Source: Volvox africanus (taxonomy: Eukaryota; Chlorophyta; Chlorophyceae; Chlamydomonadales; Volvocaceae). From it: DNA of 64,000 nucleotides. This document shows positions 34,183 through 43,968 of this stretch, piece by piece; the first letter of the stretch is position 1, and every line of letters begins with the position of its first letter. The translations under genes were made by a program, and so were the position numbers. The notes under the pieces are model-generated. The model was not told where the DNA came from, did no database searches, and worked only from the letters and a program-made list of their open reading frames with translations. The stretch spans positions 1-64,000 of the forward strand of contig BSDZ01000021.1 in assembly GCA_030268105.1 (NCBI GenBank). The letters are read 5' to 3'.

Positions 34183-34319
34183 ACGGCAAGCACGCCTTAA
34201 CGGTGTCGCTACCCTTGGGTCATCATCCCGAGGAATTCTTTTCTTCTAATTCTTTTCTTCAACATCCAGTAATGAAGTTCCCCGCACATGGACACAAGAC
34301 CTACATCTGTGTGGACGAG

Positions 34320-35154
34320 TGAGGACGGTCTCGGCTCCGCATGCATGGAGCGTGAGCCGTCACCCACGGACCCCCGACAGTGGCGTCTCACGCAAGGGCA
34401 TTGGCGCAGCAACACCCTAGCCGCCGGGGCCCGTCTGCAGGCCGGCCGCTACACTCCCCACGGGACGGCATCGACCGGAGCCCCAACAACCTCGGGGGGA
34501 TCTATCTCTTTTCGGCGCCCTGGCTCCGAAATGGGGGCCTCGCCCAGCCCACGCCTGGACGGCTTGCCGGCACACCTTTTCCTCTCGGGGCTGCGGGGAG
34601 CTGGCATTCCCGGTAGCCATGCTCCTTCCTCGGGCGGATCTGTCTCTCCCGTGCTCCGAAGGTGGGTGGTGAGGCGTGTCTACAAGCGCTGGTCGGGATG
34701 CTCGCTCCGGGCCCCAGGGGCCGCCTTCCTGTTGTATATGGTACCCACGAAGGGTGGTATCAAAAGATACCGGTTGTTGTGCCAGAGCCCGATTAAGTAG
34801 AGCCGCCGACTAGGTCGTACTTGAGAGACCATAAGGCCTCGAACCGGGCGTGACCTTCAGAAGTCACCACTACAACCGGAGATTCAGTGAACCAGGAACC
34901 AGATGTTCCACCATTTACCATTCAGGCGGTAAATGGCCCATTCCATACAGGTTATGGAGTAACCGACAGGTTCGGATGTTTCAGGAAGTCGGTTAGTATT
35001 GGTCGTCGACAGCCGAGACCAAATCCACAAATCGAATGCCAGATGGAAACATGAAACAGTTAATATGATAATTAAATATATTATATTATAAAATAATAAA
35101 CAGATAATTATTATATCTTAATGAATTACCGAAATGCATTAAGGATACAACACT
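34320..35154. other. GC-rich block and AT-rich spacer upstream of the gag-like frame
   Basis: 34320-34800 is GC-rich and open on the + strand (170 codons ending at 34800) without recognisable motifs. 35040-35130 is very AT-rich. At 35146-35165, GGATACAACA is followed by a C-rich tract; on the - strand this reads as a purine tract followed by TGTTGTATCC, which looks like a polypurine tract and LTR edge. The element's true ends are not resolved. Confidence 0.35.
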
Positions 35155-35280
35155 TCCCCCTCTGGGGGGCATCCGCGCCGTCACCACGGCCGGTCATGGC
35201 AGTGGTGGCGGTGAGGGTGCGGAAGCAGCGCTCGGCAGTGCAGCAGCTGGCACCCCAGCAGCCATGGGCCCGACACACCT

Positions 35281-37281
35281 GTGGCCGCTACACCAGCAGC
35301 TACTGCGCCAGCTACGGCACATGAGCATATGCGGCCGTCTGACCCAGGCGGTGGCGATGCCAGGAGCCCACGCACCGCTGACACCCCGAGCTGGGACCCA
35401 TGGGGCGGTTTCTGGGGTGCTCCCCCTGCGGAGCACCCGGCCTGGGACTATGATGGACACTGAGGCCACCGTTTTGTACCATTGGGCGGTGGAGATGATG
35501 GAGTGCTGACGCCCGCCACTGAGTATCACTCCGTGTTGGGGGATGGACCGGGAGGGTCTGGGCCACCAACGCGCTCACTTAGGCGGGGCGTGCGAACCGA
35601 GGAGGGGCCTGAGGAGATTCTTTCTGGTGGGCCTGTTGCGGTGTCCTACCCGCTGTACTCGCCATGGGAGCGGGAGGTAGGCTGTCGCCCTCGGGCTGCG
35701 GCACCCCGCCAGGAGGGGGGCCTGTCAGGGAGACAAGGCTTAGAGGGTGCTTCGCAGATGGGAACTGTCCCACCGCCAGCCGAGGCAGCGGATCAGCGCC
35801 AGCCTAGGGCGCCTGCACCACTAGAGGTCCCGTGCTGGGAATCCATGCACTTCACCACTGACGCATTTGCCCCGCCAGACCCGCTGCCGCCCCCTGTGCT
35901 TTGGTCACTCACACAAGTGGACTATGTCGCCATGGCTATAGAGTGCAGGTACTCCCTTCGTGGCATACTAGTGCACTCTCTCCTGTCTCAGATAGGGGAG
36001 ACACCAGACTGGGGCACGCTGCGGTGTGCTCCCAGCAGCTCTGATGCAGACCCGCCTGTCTGGACCGCGACCCACCTCATGTCGTTCCTCCCCACCGTTG
36101 CCCGCTTCCTTGGCTGCCCTGTGCAGATGGTCCGCTGGGAGGCGCTATATGCGAGCCTGGAGGACAGGCTGCAGCCGCGGCCACCGCCCGCCCCACTGCA
36201 GCACAGCAGGCCGCCACTGCAGCCGTGACCGCCCCGCTACCCGGCCCCTGCACCGCCCTCAGGGGGTCCAGTGGTGGTCGCTCCTGCCGCACCGGCGGCC
36301 TCCGCCTCATATGCCCCGGGCACACCCTGGCCCGATCCTCCTCAGCTTCCACGTGGGCCGCCTGGGTACCCGCGGGGCGAGCTGCCCGCTCCGCTGCTGC
36401 CCCTCTCCACTCCAGCACCTCCGATCCACCCGGCTCTGGGCTCGCCTGATGAGTGCTCCGCGCCCCGTGCCACTGGCATCATGGAACCTGCGGGCGACCC
36501 GCAGCCCTGCCGGCCCGGCTGCATCGTGGCGCCCATCTCGCCACAGTGGACACCCATGAAAGGCGCTAAGGACTACGCACGGGCCTATGATGGGGCATCT
36601 GACGGCTTCACGGCCTTCAAGTCCCACGCACTGAGCTATGCTGAATGTGCCCTGTACCCACTGACCCACGAGAAGCGAAAGGGTGCTGACTACTCGGAGG
36701 TCTTGCACAAGTTGGTCTCTGACTTTCTTCCTGTCAACACGCCCCTTCGAAGCACATACACGCCCGAGGAGCTGGGCCGCGTGGTGGATCGTCACTACGC
36801 GCACTACATTGCACATGGTGGGGTGCATGCGGACTACCGGGGGCAGCAGGACCTCATCATGTTCTGGCTTACGAAGGTGCAGGCGCGCGTTTTTCCGAAT
36901 GCACAACGCCTGCAAAAGGACTTCGACCAGTGGGCCTATCCCACCGGCGTGGAGCCCAACCTCGTGGTCCAGGGCTTCAGTAACAAGTTTGACCAGCTGG
37001 ACGCCCAGCTGTACCCGGAGGTCCGCAAGGCCCAGCGGTTCTTCGACGCTGTGATTGCAGCGCTCGCGGGGCACGACTTCCTGGTCCGGCGAAAGGAGGA
37101 CATTCTGGCGGAGGACAAATGGAACGTGCTGACCATGGAGCAGGCTCCGCGGTTTCTTAACGCCATGGTCAACGCCAAGGGTTCTGAGGGTCTGCTACCA
37201 CGCAGCACAGGCGGCACTGGCGGCGGGGGATCGGGGGGCACGACTTCTTTGATGACGACAACCGGCAAGGGATCCCAGTGA
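35281..37281 (+). pseudogene. Gag-like open frame of an unclassified retroelement, with two in-frame stops
   Basis: One frame stays open from 35281 to a TGA at 35461-35463, then to a TGA at 36226-36228, then to the stop at 37279-37281. The three pieces therefore belong to one frame of about 665 codons. The first two thirds are Pro/Ala/Gly-rich. The last part (about 36540-37200) looks like a globular capsid-type domain (YARAYDGASDGFTAFKSHAL, FPNAQRLQKDFDQWAYPTG, GFSNKFDQLDAQLYPEV) followed by a Gly-rich tail. No protease, RT, integrase or tyrosine recombinase follows. A gag-only or DIRS-type element is possible, but the class is a guess. The local GC is far above the flanks, which supports an inserted block. 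Confidence 0.45.
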
Positions 37282-38320
37282 AAGAATGAGCCGCAGGAGG
37301 TATAGCATGACTCTTCAGTCGTGTCCTTATCCGCTCTCACTAACAAGACTGTTTAGCGGTTCAATGCTGTGCCCGCGAATGAAGCGCAAACCCAAGGCCC
37401 CTAAGGTGGGCCATGTGGTGAAGATGGCTTAGAAACCCCTGTTGGATCACAGGGCGGCCAAGACTGATCAACTGCTGACCTTCCAGGTCAAGCACTAACC
37501 CCCACAAGTCAACGGTCCTAACGGAGGTGGTTAAGGGCTTATCAACGGTCTAACTGCAGGAGTGCGAGATGTGTGGCGACGGGGTGGTCGTGACAGGGCT
37601 GTGCGAGGAGACCGAATATCCTGGCTTATTGAGTAAGGGCTTCTTCTGGAAGCCAGGCTCCGGTTTACACCATACGGCAGTGGGGGGCTCGCAAGGTGGG
37701 CTCATGGACAAGGTCATCCCTAGGTGTCGGCCTCCCCGAAGTTCATCACTCGCCGCTCTGGGCTACTAAACCTCGCTCACAAACTCCGCTATGGGCTACT
37801 AAACCACGCTTACTAACCGGTAGTTCTCACTACCATCACTTTGTGGTTCTATCTTTCCTATGTTTTTACCTTAGTAACTTTCCTTTATATTTCTTCCGCT
37901 TAAAAGCAGAATACATCAACCCCCCTAAAGGCCAGTAGGTGCGTGGTTCTAAGGGAGATGGCACATGGACCGTGGCTGCGGAGAGCCAGAGAATCTGCGA
38001 AATCAAACACGCCAATCAACCCTAGCGGCCCCAACAATGGGTACACGTGCCCAATGATGTGTGATTAACTAGCTCCAGGGCGGTGTAATAATAATAATGA
38101 TACAAAATAACCAATATAGTAAGAATATAGTAATCAATGTAATAAAATATAATGATAATATATAATAATGTAAAGTAATAACATGTATGTATGTGGAGGT
38201 TGACATGCATGTTCGAGCGGCTGGCGAATGCGACATCCCACCTCGCTCGCTGGGGCATTAGATCAATGTCCCATCATAGCACAGACAGCAATACTATATG
38301 TGTGGGTCATTAACCGCATA
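37282..38320. other. 3' flank of the gag-like block, no gene
   Basis: Contains a short imperfect tandem repeat near 37740-37815 (GGGCTACTAAACC twice) and an AT-rich (ATAATAAT) stretch at 38080-38180. No coding capacity was recognised. Confidence 0.4.
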
Positions 38321-38324
38321 TGCT

Positions 38325-38510
38325 TGTTAGAATGCGACACGCAGTTGGACAAGGAAGCAACTCCGTAGTTTGTTAGATAAGGGCTAAAGTCTTAGCATAT
38401 CACACTGACTCCACATAATAGGGACAATAGACATTCGTACCAATGCCGTACTCGCATTTGTCCTGTCTATCGCGCATGGTCTTCACTATTGTTCCGACCG
38501 ATGTTCAACA
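38325..38510 (-). repeat. 3' LTR of the copia element
   Basis: 186 bp; on the + strand TGTTAGAATGCGAC to GATGTTCAACA. It is homologous throughout to 43277-43463 and next to the purine tract at 38511-38519. Confidence 0.95.
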
Positions 38511-38549
38511 CACCCCCTCGGACGGAACACCATTATCGTCCGCCTTCAC

Positions 38550-41240
38550 TCAGTGCACACCCATCGCGGTTCTGAACTCGGCGAATTTCTTGTCAGCTAG
38601 TGGCTTCGTCATCACATCTGCCACCATGCTCTCTGTAGGACAGTAATCAAACTTGACCTCGCCGCGCTCAGCTCGCTCCCTGACAAAGTGGTGAGCCACA
38701 TCAATATGCCTTGACCGTTCCGAAGAAACCGGATTCTTGATCAGGCTCAGTGCACCCTGGTTGTCATCCCAGATGCGCACACACTCCTGCTCCATTCCCA
38801 AATCATACAGGAGCTTGCGAATCCACAGCGCCTCACGTGTGGTGAACGCCGCGGCCATGTATTCCGCCTCCACGGACGACGTTGCAACAGTTGGCTGCAA
38901 TCGGCTCTTCCAGCTGATTGCTGTACCATTCATTAGGAAGACGAAACCCGTGGTGGACCGACGCCTATCACGGTCCTTGGCCCAATCTGCATCAGAATAG
39001 CCATCAACAACTAAACTGCCACGCTTGTATTGCAGCCCAAACTTCATCGTGCCTTTTACGTATCTCAGAACACCCTTAGCTGCTTCCCAGTGAGTCTGGG
39101 TAGGTGCCGACATGAACCTTGCCAGCATGTAGACAGCCTGGGTAATGTCGGGACGCGTGCAGGTCGCCAAATACATCAGGCTACCAATTAACGCACGAAA
39201 ATGCGTCGCATCCTCAAGCACCGGCTCATCCTCTTTTGCCGCTCTAAGATCAACCGTAGGGCTCAGGGGAATTGACTGTTCCTTGGCCTCAGCCATCCGG
39301 AACCGCTGCAACAACTCCGCAGCATAACGCCGCTGCGTAAGCTTCAGCTCACCCCCTGCTTTGTTGCGCTCTACCTCCATACCCAGGAAGAGAGACACCT
39401 CCCCTAGATCGCGCATATCATACTCCCTCATGAGCTTCTCCTTCATCGTCTGCACTTCGACTTTGTTACTTCCCATGATCAGCAGGTCATCAACATGCAC
39501 CAGCAACCAGATGGTGTACGACTGACCGTATGACACAAATAACGCCGGATCAGACATAGAGACCTGGAACCCCAACTGCCCTAGGGTCCCGCGCAACTTC
39601 TTGTGCCATGCCCTGCTAGCTTGCCGTAGGCCGTACAACGCCCGCTTCAGCTTACACTTCATGCCTGCACCGCCTGCCTCATAACCGGGCGGCTGGTCGC
39701 AGTATACCTCCTCTTCCAGCTCTCCATTTAGGAATGCCGTACGCACGTCCAAGTGTTGTATGTCATACCCCTTCTCCGTCGCCATGGCTAGAAAGGAACG
39801 CACAGTAACTTGGTTGCACGTTGGTGCAAACACCTCGTCGAAATCGACGCCCTCCTTTTGCCTAAAGCCCTTAGCAACAAACCGAGCTTTGTACCTCTCT
39901 ATCTCTCCATCAGCATTCCGCTTCACAGCATACACCCATTTCGTAGGGATTACATTCAAACCAAGTGGCGGCTTTACAAGGTCCCATGTGTCATTGGCAG
40001 TGAGAGATACAATGTCCTCATCCATAGCCTGCTGCCAGTGTACCGCCTCCTTGCTTGTCATAGCTTCCTCATACGACTCAGGCACTATTATATTCCTCAG
40101 CGCCGCAGCCTGTGCAATGTAGCGTGCAGGTAACTGTCCACGGTTTTGACGCACTGGGTAACGACGGCCAGGTGGGCTCTCATCACCCCCTCCAGCTGCG
40201 CCGACGTTTTGATCACCGACATCTACCTGCATCTCATCACCGTCTTGGCTCTCTTCACCCGGCTCTTCACTCTGCTCCTGAGCAGCAGCTTGCATAACTT
40301 GGAGCTGATCATTTTCCGCCGAGAATTCTACCATGGGAATTTCATCAGCCGACTCTGTTCCATCACTGCTGCAACTGTCACTTAGACGGCTGTCTTCCTC
40401 CAACAGCTTGCGTTTCTCATCAAAAACTACGTTAGAGCTCACCAGGACCTTGTCCCCGACCAAAACACGATACGCTTTGCTGCCACGTTCGTATCCTACG
40501 AACATTCCCTTGACGGCTGTAGGATCCAGCTTGTTGCGCGGCTGCTGGTCCTGATAAACCCATGCAGTGCAGCCAAACACTCGAAAACCAGACACGTCAG
40601 GCCGCACACCCAGGAACGCCTCAAATGGTGTTACGGTAAGACCTTGACTTGGGGAACAGTTGCGAATTGCACATGCTGTATGGATCACTTCAGCCCACAT
40701 GTCATGCTTCAACCCTGAATCCCGCAACATGGCTCGGACCCGGTCTAATAATGTGTGATTGAGCCTTTCGGCTTTGCCGTTCTGCTCGGGCGTGCAGGGT
40801 GCGGATTTATCATGTTTGATACCATGCTCTGCAAAGAACGCTTCCATTTCGCGATTCAGGTACTCACCACCACGGTCACTGTGTACAGACCGCAGCTCGC
40901 ATCTCGACTGTTTCTCCATGTACAGGCGAACTTCCTTCATGGTCGACGCGACCATATTCTTCTTCGCCACACAACGCACCACCCCAAAGTTCGATGCTTC
41001 ATCTAGGATAGTGAGAACGTACCTAGCACCTCCAAGGGACTGCACAGGCATTTCGACTACATCCGTGTGTACTCTGTCCATTACACCCCTAGGTCTGTCA
41101 TTAGACTCTGGGTAGGACGCACGAGTTGCCTTGGTTTCAACGCACACGTCACACTTCCCCTTTTTCTGCGCATACTCTCGAATCTGGTCGACGTTTACTG
41201 ACATCCCGTCTACCATTTTTGTTGCTTTTCCTAGGTTGTC
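38550..41240 (-). CDS. Copia pol: integrase, reverse transcriptase, RNase H
   Basis: An 888-codon frame from the Met at 41216; the same frame runs back to the TAG at 41241-41243. The integrase core has HTDVV (first Asp), HSDRGGEY (second Asp) and PEQNGKAERLN (Glu), preceded by the CDVC half of the zinc-binding HHCC. The RT has KWVYAVKRN, YKARFVAKGF and the catalytic LLVHVDDLLI. The RNase H has YSDADWAKD, TTGFVF, SSVEAEYMAA and HIDVAHHFVRER. All expected catalytic residues are present, and the frame ends 40 bp before the 3' LTR. It is cut from gag only by the single stop, so it could be made by readthrough or be silenced. The cDNA synthesis and integration functions are encoded here. Confidence 0.93.
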   Translation of the reverse strand, partial: DNLGKATKMVDGMSVNVDQIREYAQKKGKCDVCVETKATRASYPESNDRPRGVMDRVHTDVVEMPVQSLGGARYVLTILDEASNFGVVRCVAKKNMVASTMKEVRLYMEKQSRCELRSVHSDRGGEYLNREMEAFFAEHGIKHDKSAPCTPEQNGKAERLNHTLLDRVRAMLRDSGLKHDMWAEVIHTACAIRNCSPSQGLTVTPFEAFLGVRPDVSGFRVFGCTAWVYQDQQPRNKLDPTAVKGMFVGYERGSKAYRVLVGDKVLVSSNVVFDEKRKLLEEDSRLSDSCSSDGTESADEIPMVEFSAENDQLQVMQAAAQEQSEEPGEESQDGDEMQVDVGDQNVGAAGGGDESPPGRRYPVRQNRGQLPARYIAQAAALRNIIVPESYEEAMTSKEAVHWQQAMDEDIVSLTANDTWDLVKPPLGLNVIPTKWVYAVKRNADGEIERYKARFVAKGFRQKEGVDFDEVFAPTCNQVTVRSFLAMATEKGYDIQHLDVRTAFLNGELEEEVYCDQPPGYEAGGAGMKCKLKRALYGLRQASRAWHKKLRGTLGQLGFQVSMSDPALFVSYGQSYTIWLLVHVDDLLIMGSNKVEVQTMKEKLMREYDMRDLGEVSLFLGMEVERNKAGGELKLTQRRYAAELLQRFRMAEAKEQSIPLSPTVDLRAAKEDEPVLEDATHFRALIGSLMYLATCTRPDITQAVYMLARFMSAPTQTHWEAAKGVLRYVKGTMKFGLQYKRGSLVVDGYSDADWAKDRDRRRSTTGFVFLMNGTAISWKSRLQPTVATSSVEAEYMAAAFTTREALWIRKLLYDLGMEQECVRIWDDNQGALSLIKNPVSSERSRHIDVAHHFVRERAERGEVKFDYCPTESMVADVMTKPLADKKFAEFRTAMGVH

Positions 41241-42707
41241 CTACCCTAGGTGGCCATACCGCCGGTGCCACTCTTCGACGGACTGCTCTAGTACCGCTAG
41301 AGCTTTTAGAGATTCACGCGCATGCAAAGGTAGGGCTTTTAAGAACCACATGCGGTCTATCATGATCGCTTCCAGAGGCGGGTCCTGTTTCATGAAGCAA
41401 ATCCTAGGGCTATACCACCTTGCTTCTCGCACCACCCTCCGTTTGGGTGGAAGAAGGTGCCCCTCCTTTGCTAAGAAGTTCCAGCCTGCTTGAACCATCT
41501 TGCCTAACGAGATCAGCCGGTGTCCAGCCACCGGGACATGAGCAACATCCTTGAGTGTGACCATGACCCCATCATCCATCTTCAGCTCAACATCTCCGTA
41601 CCCCAGGACCCGGCACTCCGCACCCGCAATCCCTTCTATGATTGGCCCATTCGACACTGACCGGTAGTTCACGAGGTCATCAAGTGTGTCGGTGATGTGA
41701 GTCTGACACGCGGAGTCCAGCTTCCAATGGTACTTGTGGTTGACTGATAGTACAGCAGAGCGAACCTCCGCCACAGTGGGTGCTCTGGCAGCCGTATCCG
41801 TGGCTGCCCTCGTCACGAACGCATACTGACGACTGCGACGATCATCATTGCGCTGTTGCTTTCTGCTGCCGTTGTCCTTGCCGCCACCACCCTCACCTCT
41901 AGCGCCCTCCCGGGATGGGTGTTTCAGCAGCGGGCAGTCGCGTTTGATGTGTCCTAGTACGTTGCACTTGCGACAGCGGTAGTCAGCGTGAGGGTTGGTG
42001 CATTGTCGAGATCCCCCCGCGCTTCCGGATTCACCACCGTTGGCGTTGTCACAGAAATCACTGTTATGTCGCCGACTGTCGCTGCCAAACCGGCCGCGGC
42101 CACCGCCGCCTCCACCACTGTACCCAGTAGCTAGGGCGGCTACACGAGGAGCTTCCTGGTTTTGGTTGAGTCGTAACTCGGCAGCCTGTAGAGACTCCTT
42201 TAGACTCTTGATGTTTACCTCGTCGGACTTCTTACCAGCGAGGTATGCTTCTACCGTCACGTTGAACTGTGGTAGAAGACCCTTGACGAAGGAACTTAAA
42301 AGATGATCTTCAGTGATGACGCATTTGATGGACTTAGCTTTCTCCTGCAATTCGTCGACCGCATCGTAGTACTCCTCGATGCTCTTCCCGCTTGTCTGCA
42401 TTAGCTCACGCAGTTCCTCGTGTATTACCAAGGAAGTAAGAGCCGATATTTTAATAAAGGTGTTCCTGATTTCGGTCCAAGCGTCAGCCGCCGTAGCTGC
42501 CTGGTCAATCAGCTTGTGATACCTCTGATCTGTTATCTTTATAAGCCTGCACTTGGCCTTCAATGATAATGCAGGAGTTGCAGCTGGTAGATCCTGATTT
42601 GAATCCCAGAGGTCCTTCTCGATCAGGTGGTACTTGGCAGTGCGCTGCCATGTCCAATAGTTCTTGCCATCCAGGGCCCATTGAACAGCCTTGTCTTCAG
42701 CACCCAT
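41241..42707 (-). CDS. Copia gag and protease with truncated end at an in-frame TAG
   Basis: A 488-codon frame. Residues about 60-190 are a copia Gag capsid domain (EIRNTFI, SIEEYYDAVDELQEKAKSI, LLSSFVKGLLPQF). A Gly/Arg-rich linker is followed by a CCHC zinc knuckle, CRKCNVLGHIKRDC (245-258), which binds genomic RNA. The aspartic protease active site is DSA at about 331 (KLDSACQTHIT). The frame ends in WHRRYGHLG, the pre-integrase motif, directly at TAG. The next frame continues in phase with DNLGK, so Tyr would be the usual residue at the stop. The start at 42707 follows the leader, and no longer frame exists upstream. Confidence 0.92.
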   Translation of the reverse strand: MGAEDKAVQWALDGKNYWTWQRTAKYHLIEKDLWDSNQDLPAATPALSLKAKCRLIKITDQRYHKLIDQAATAADAWTEIRNTFIKISALTSLVIHEELRELMQTSGKSIEEYYDAVDELQEKAKSIKCVITEDHLLSSFVKGLLPQFNVTVEAYLAGKKSDEVNIKSLKESLQAAELRLNQNQEAPRVAALATGYSGGGGGGRGRFGSDSRRHNSDFCDNANGGESGSAGGSRQCTNPHADYRCRKCNVLGHIKRDCPLLKHPSREGARGEGGGGKDNGSRKQQRNDDRRSRQYAFVTRAATDTAARAPTVAEVRSAVLSVNHKYHWKLDSACQTHITDTLDDLVNYRSVSNGPIIEGIAGAECRVLGYGDVELKMDDGVMVTLKDVAHVPVAGHRLISLGKMVQAGWNFLAKEGHLLPPKRRVVREARWYSPRICFMKQDPPLEAIMIDRMWFLKALPLHARESLKALAVLEQSVEEWHRRYGHLG

Positions 42708-42810
42708 ATCTTCCTTGCTCTAGACCAGAGCATCGCTAGACCAGCGAAACAGAGGAAAGATACCTAAACTAGGAATTGCCGCCTAATGCGTTGACTCGAG
42801 GCTCATAACC

Positions 42811-42901
42811 TGTTAAAGTCAGCAAAGCGCCCGGCCCCTCACTGGGCCGTATTACTTGCTCTGACATTCTTTCGTTTATGAGTGTTGCTCACATTCCAAC
42901 A
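42811..42901 (-). repeat. Mini-LTR, family C, in the copia leader (inner copy)
   Basis: 91 bp, TGTTAAAGTCAGC to ACATTCCAACA on the + strand. It is bordered below by GGCTCATAACC (primer site, - strand GGTTATGAGCC) and above by a C-run (purine tract on the - strand). It therefore looks like an LTR with its own PBS and PPT neighbours. Confidence 0.85.
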
Positions 42902-43041
42902 CCCCCCCGTGACACTCCGACGACCTTCACGGTCTCCCGATATTGGCCTCGTCCCGGCCTCCCTGCCCTGGTCAAGAGCCAGCAGGATTCGATCCGGCGA
43001 CTTCTCGGCCAATCGCGCATATGCGCTCGGGGCTCATAACC

Positions 43042-43130
43042 TATTCAAGCCAGCAAAGCGCCCGGCCCCTCCCTGGGCCGGGTTGCAAGATCTGACATTC
43101 TTACTTTAAGAGTGTTGTTCATTCTCAACA
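43042..43130 (-). repeat. Mini-LTR, family C, in the copia leader (outer copy)
   Basis: 89 bp, TATTCAAGCCAGC to ATTCTCAACA on the + strand. It has the same two borders: GGGGCTCATAACC below and CTCCCCC above. The 140-bp spacers on either side of it (42902-43041 and 43131-43276) are themselves alike (CCGGCGAC...CGGCCA...CGCGCA), as expected for repeated internal regions of a TRIM. Confidence 0.85.
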
Positions 43131-43276
43131 CTCCCCCGTGAGCGACACTCAATTAGTCCTCAAGAACATATCCCGGCTGCCTTACACCGGTACCCACAGC
43201 TCTGGGTCAAAAGCCAGCGGGGATCGAACCGGCGACCATTCGGCCAGCCGCGCACAAGCGATCGGGGCTCATAACC

Positions 43277-43463
43277 TGTTGGAATGCGACATGCAATTGG
43301 CAAAAGGAAGCAACTTTCTAGTTTGTAAGATAAGGGCTAAAATCTTACCATATCGCACTGACTCCACATAATAGGGACAATAGACATTCGTACCAATGCC
43401 GTACTCGCATTTGTCCTGTCTATCGCGCATGGTCTCCACTATTGTTCCTACCGATGTTCAACA
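43277..43463 (-). repeat. 5' LTR of the copia element
   Basis: 187 bp, TGTTGGAATGCGAC to GATGTTCAACA on the + strand. The primer site lies immediately below it at 43264-43276. Confidence 0.95.
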
Positions 43464-43468
43464 ATGCT

Positions 43469-43934
43469 CATTCATTTTCAGGTGCTGGTCGATGGCTGGC
43501 ACAGCAGGAGGCTGCCGCGATTGCTTCATCATTGGCCAACAGCAGCTAAAACACGCACTGCGCACACCTACCTACCTACCTACCTACGCACCAGGTAGGA
43601 TGGGCATACGTACAACATTTATCAGGGCGATGTATTTATTTCAATACATTGGCTGGCTGCAGGTTGCGTGCCAGCAGCTGTAGCAGTAGCACCAGGCTAA
43701 AATATAATGGCGTCCGTCCCCTAGCTAGGCGGTACGTATTCCATGCATCCGTCGTTAGTAATTTGAATGCACTTGCTTCGCGGCAAATCAAGATATCTGG
43801 ACTCCTTATAACTTGGTAATATAATTTGCTGCACGCCGTTTGTGTTGGACAATAATGAACATCAGATCATCTATCCCCAGTCGCGCTATTCCCTGCCTGT
43901 TGCGTGGCTTGCCCCCCATCAATCCATTCATCAT

Positions 43935-43968
<34 letters not shown>

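Larger units (their letters stand above)
38325..43463 (-). mobile_element. Nearly intact Ty1/copia retrotransposon (Osser-like architecture)
   Basis: A 5.1-kb element with LTRs of 187 bp (43277-43463, 5' on the - strand) and 186 bp (38325-38510, 3'). A perfect 5-bp duplication ATGCT flanks it (38320-38324 and 43464-43468). Reading the - strand: LTR, primer site GGTTATGAGCCCC complementary to the tRNA-Met anticodon region, a leader with two family C mini-LTRs, gag-protease frame, stop, integrase-RT-RNase H frame, purine tract GAGGGGGTG, LTR. The order integrase before RT is diagnostic of Ty1/copia. The LTRs have diverged at several positions, so the insertion is not brand new. A single in-frame TAG splits the polyprotein. 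Confidence 0.95.

Noticed and set aside
43190..43276. tRNA-like sequence on the minus strand (GGTTCGATCCCC) in the copia leader
   Set aside because: It cannot be folded into a full cloverleaf with an acceptor stem. It lies next to the primer site and recurs in the TRIM spacer, so it is retroelement leader sequence.
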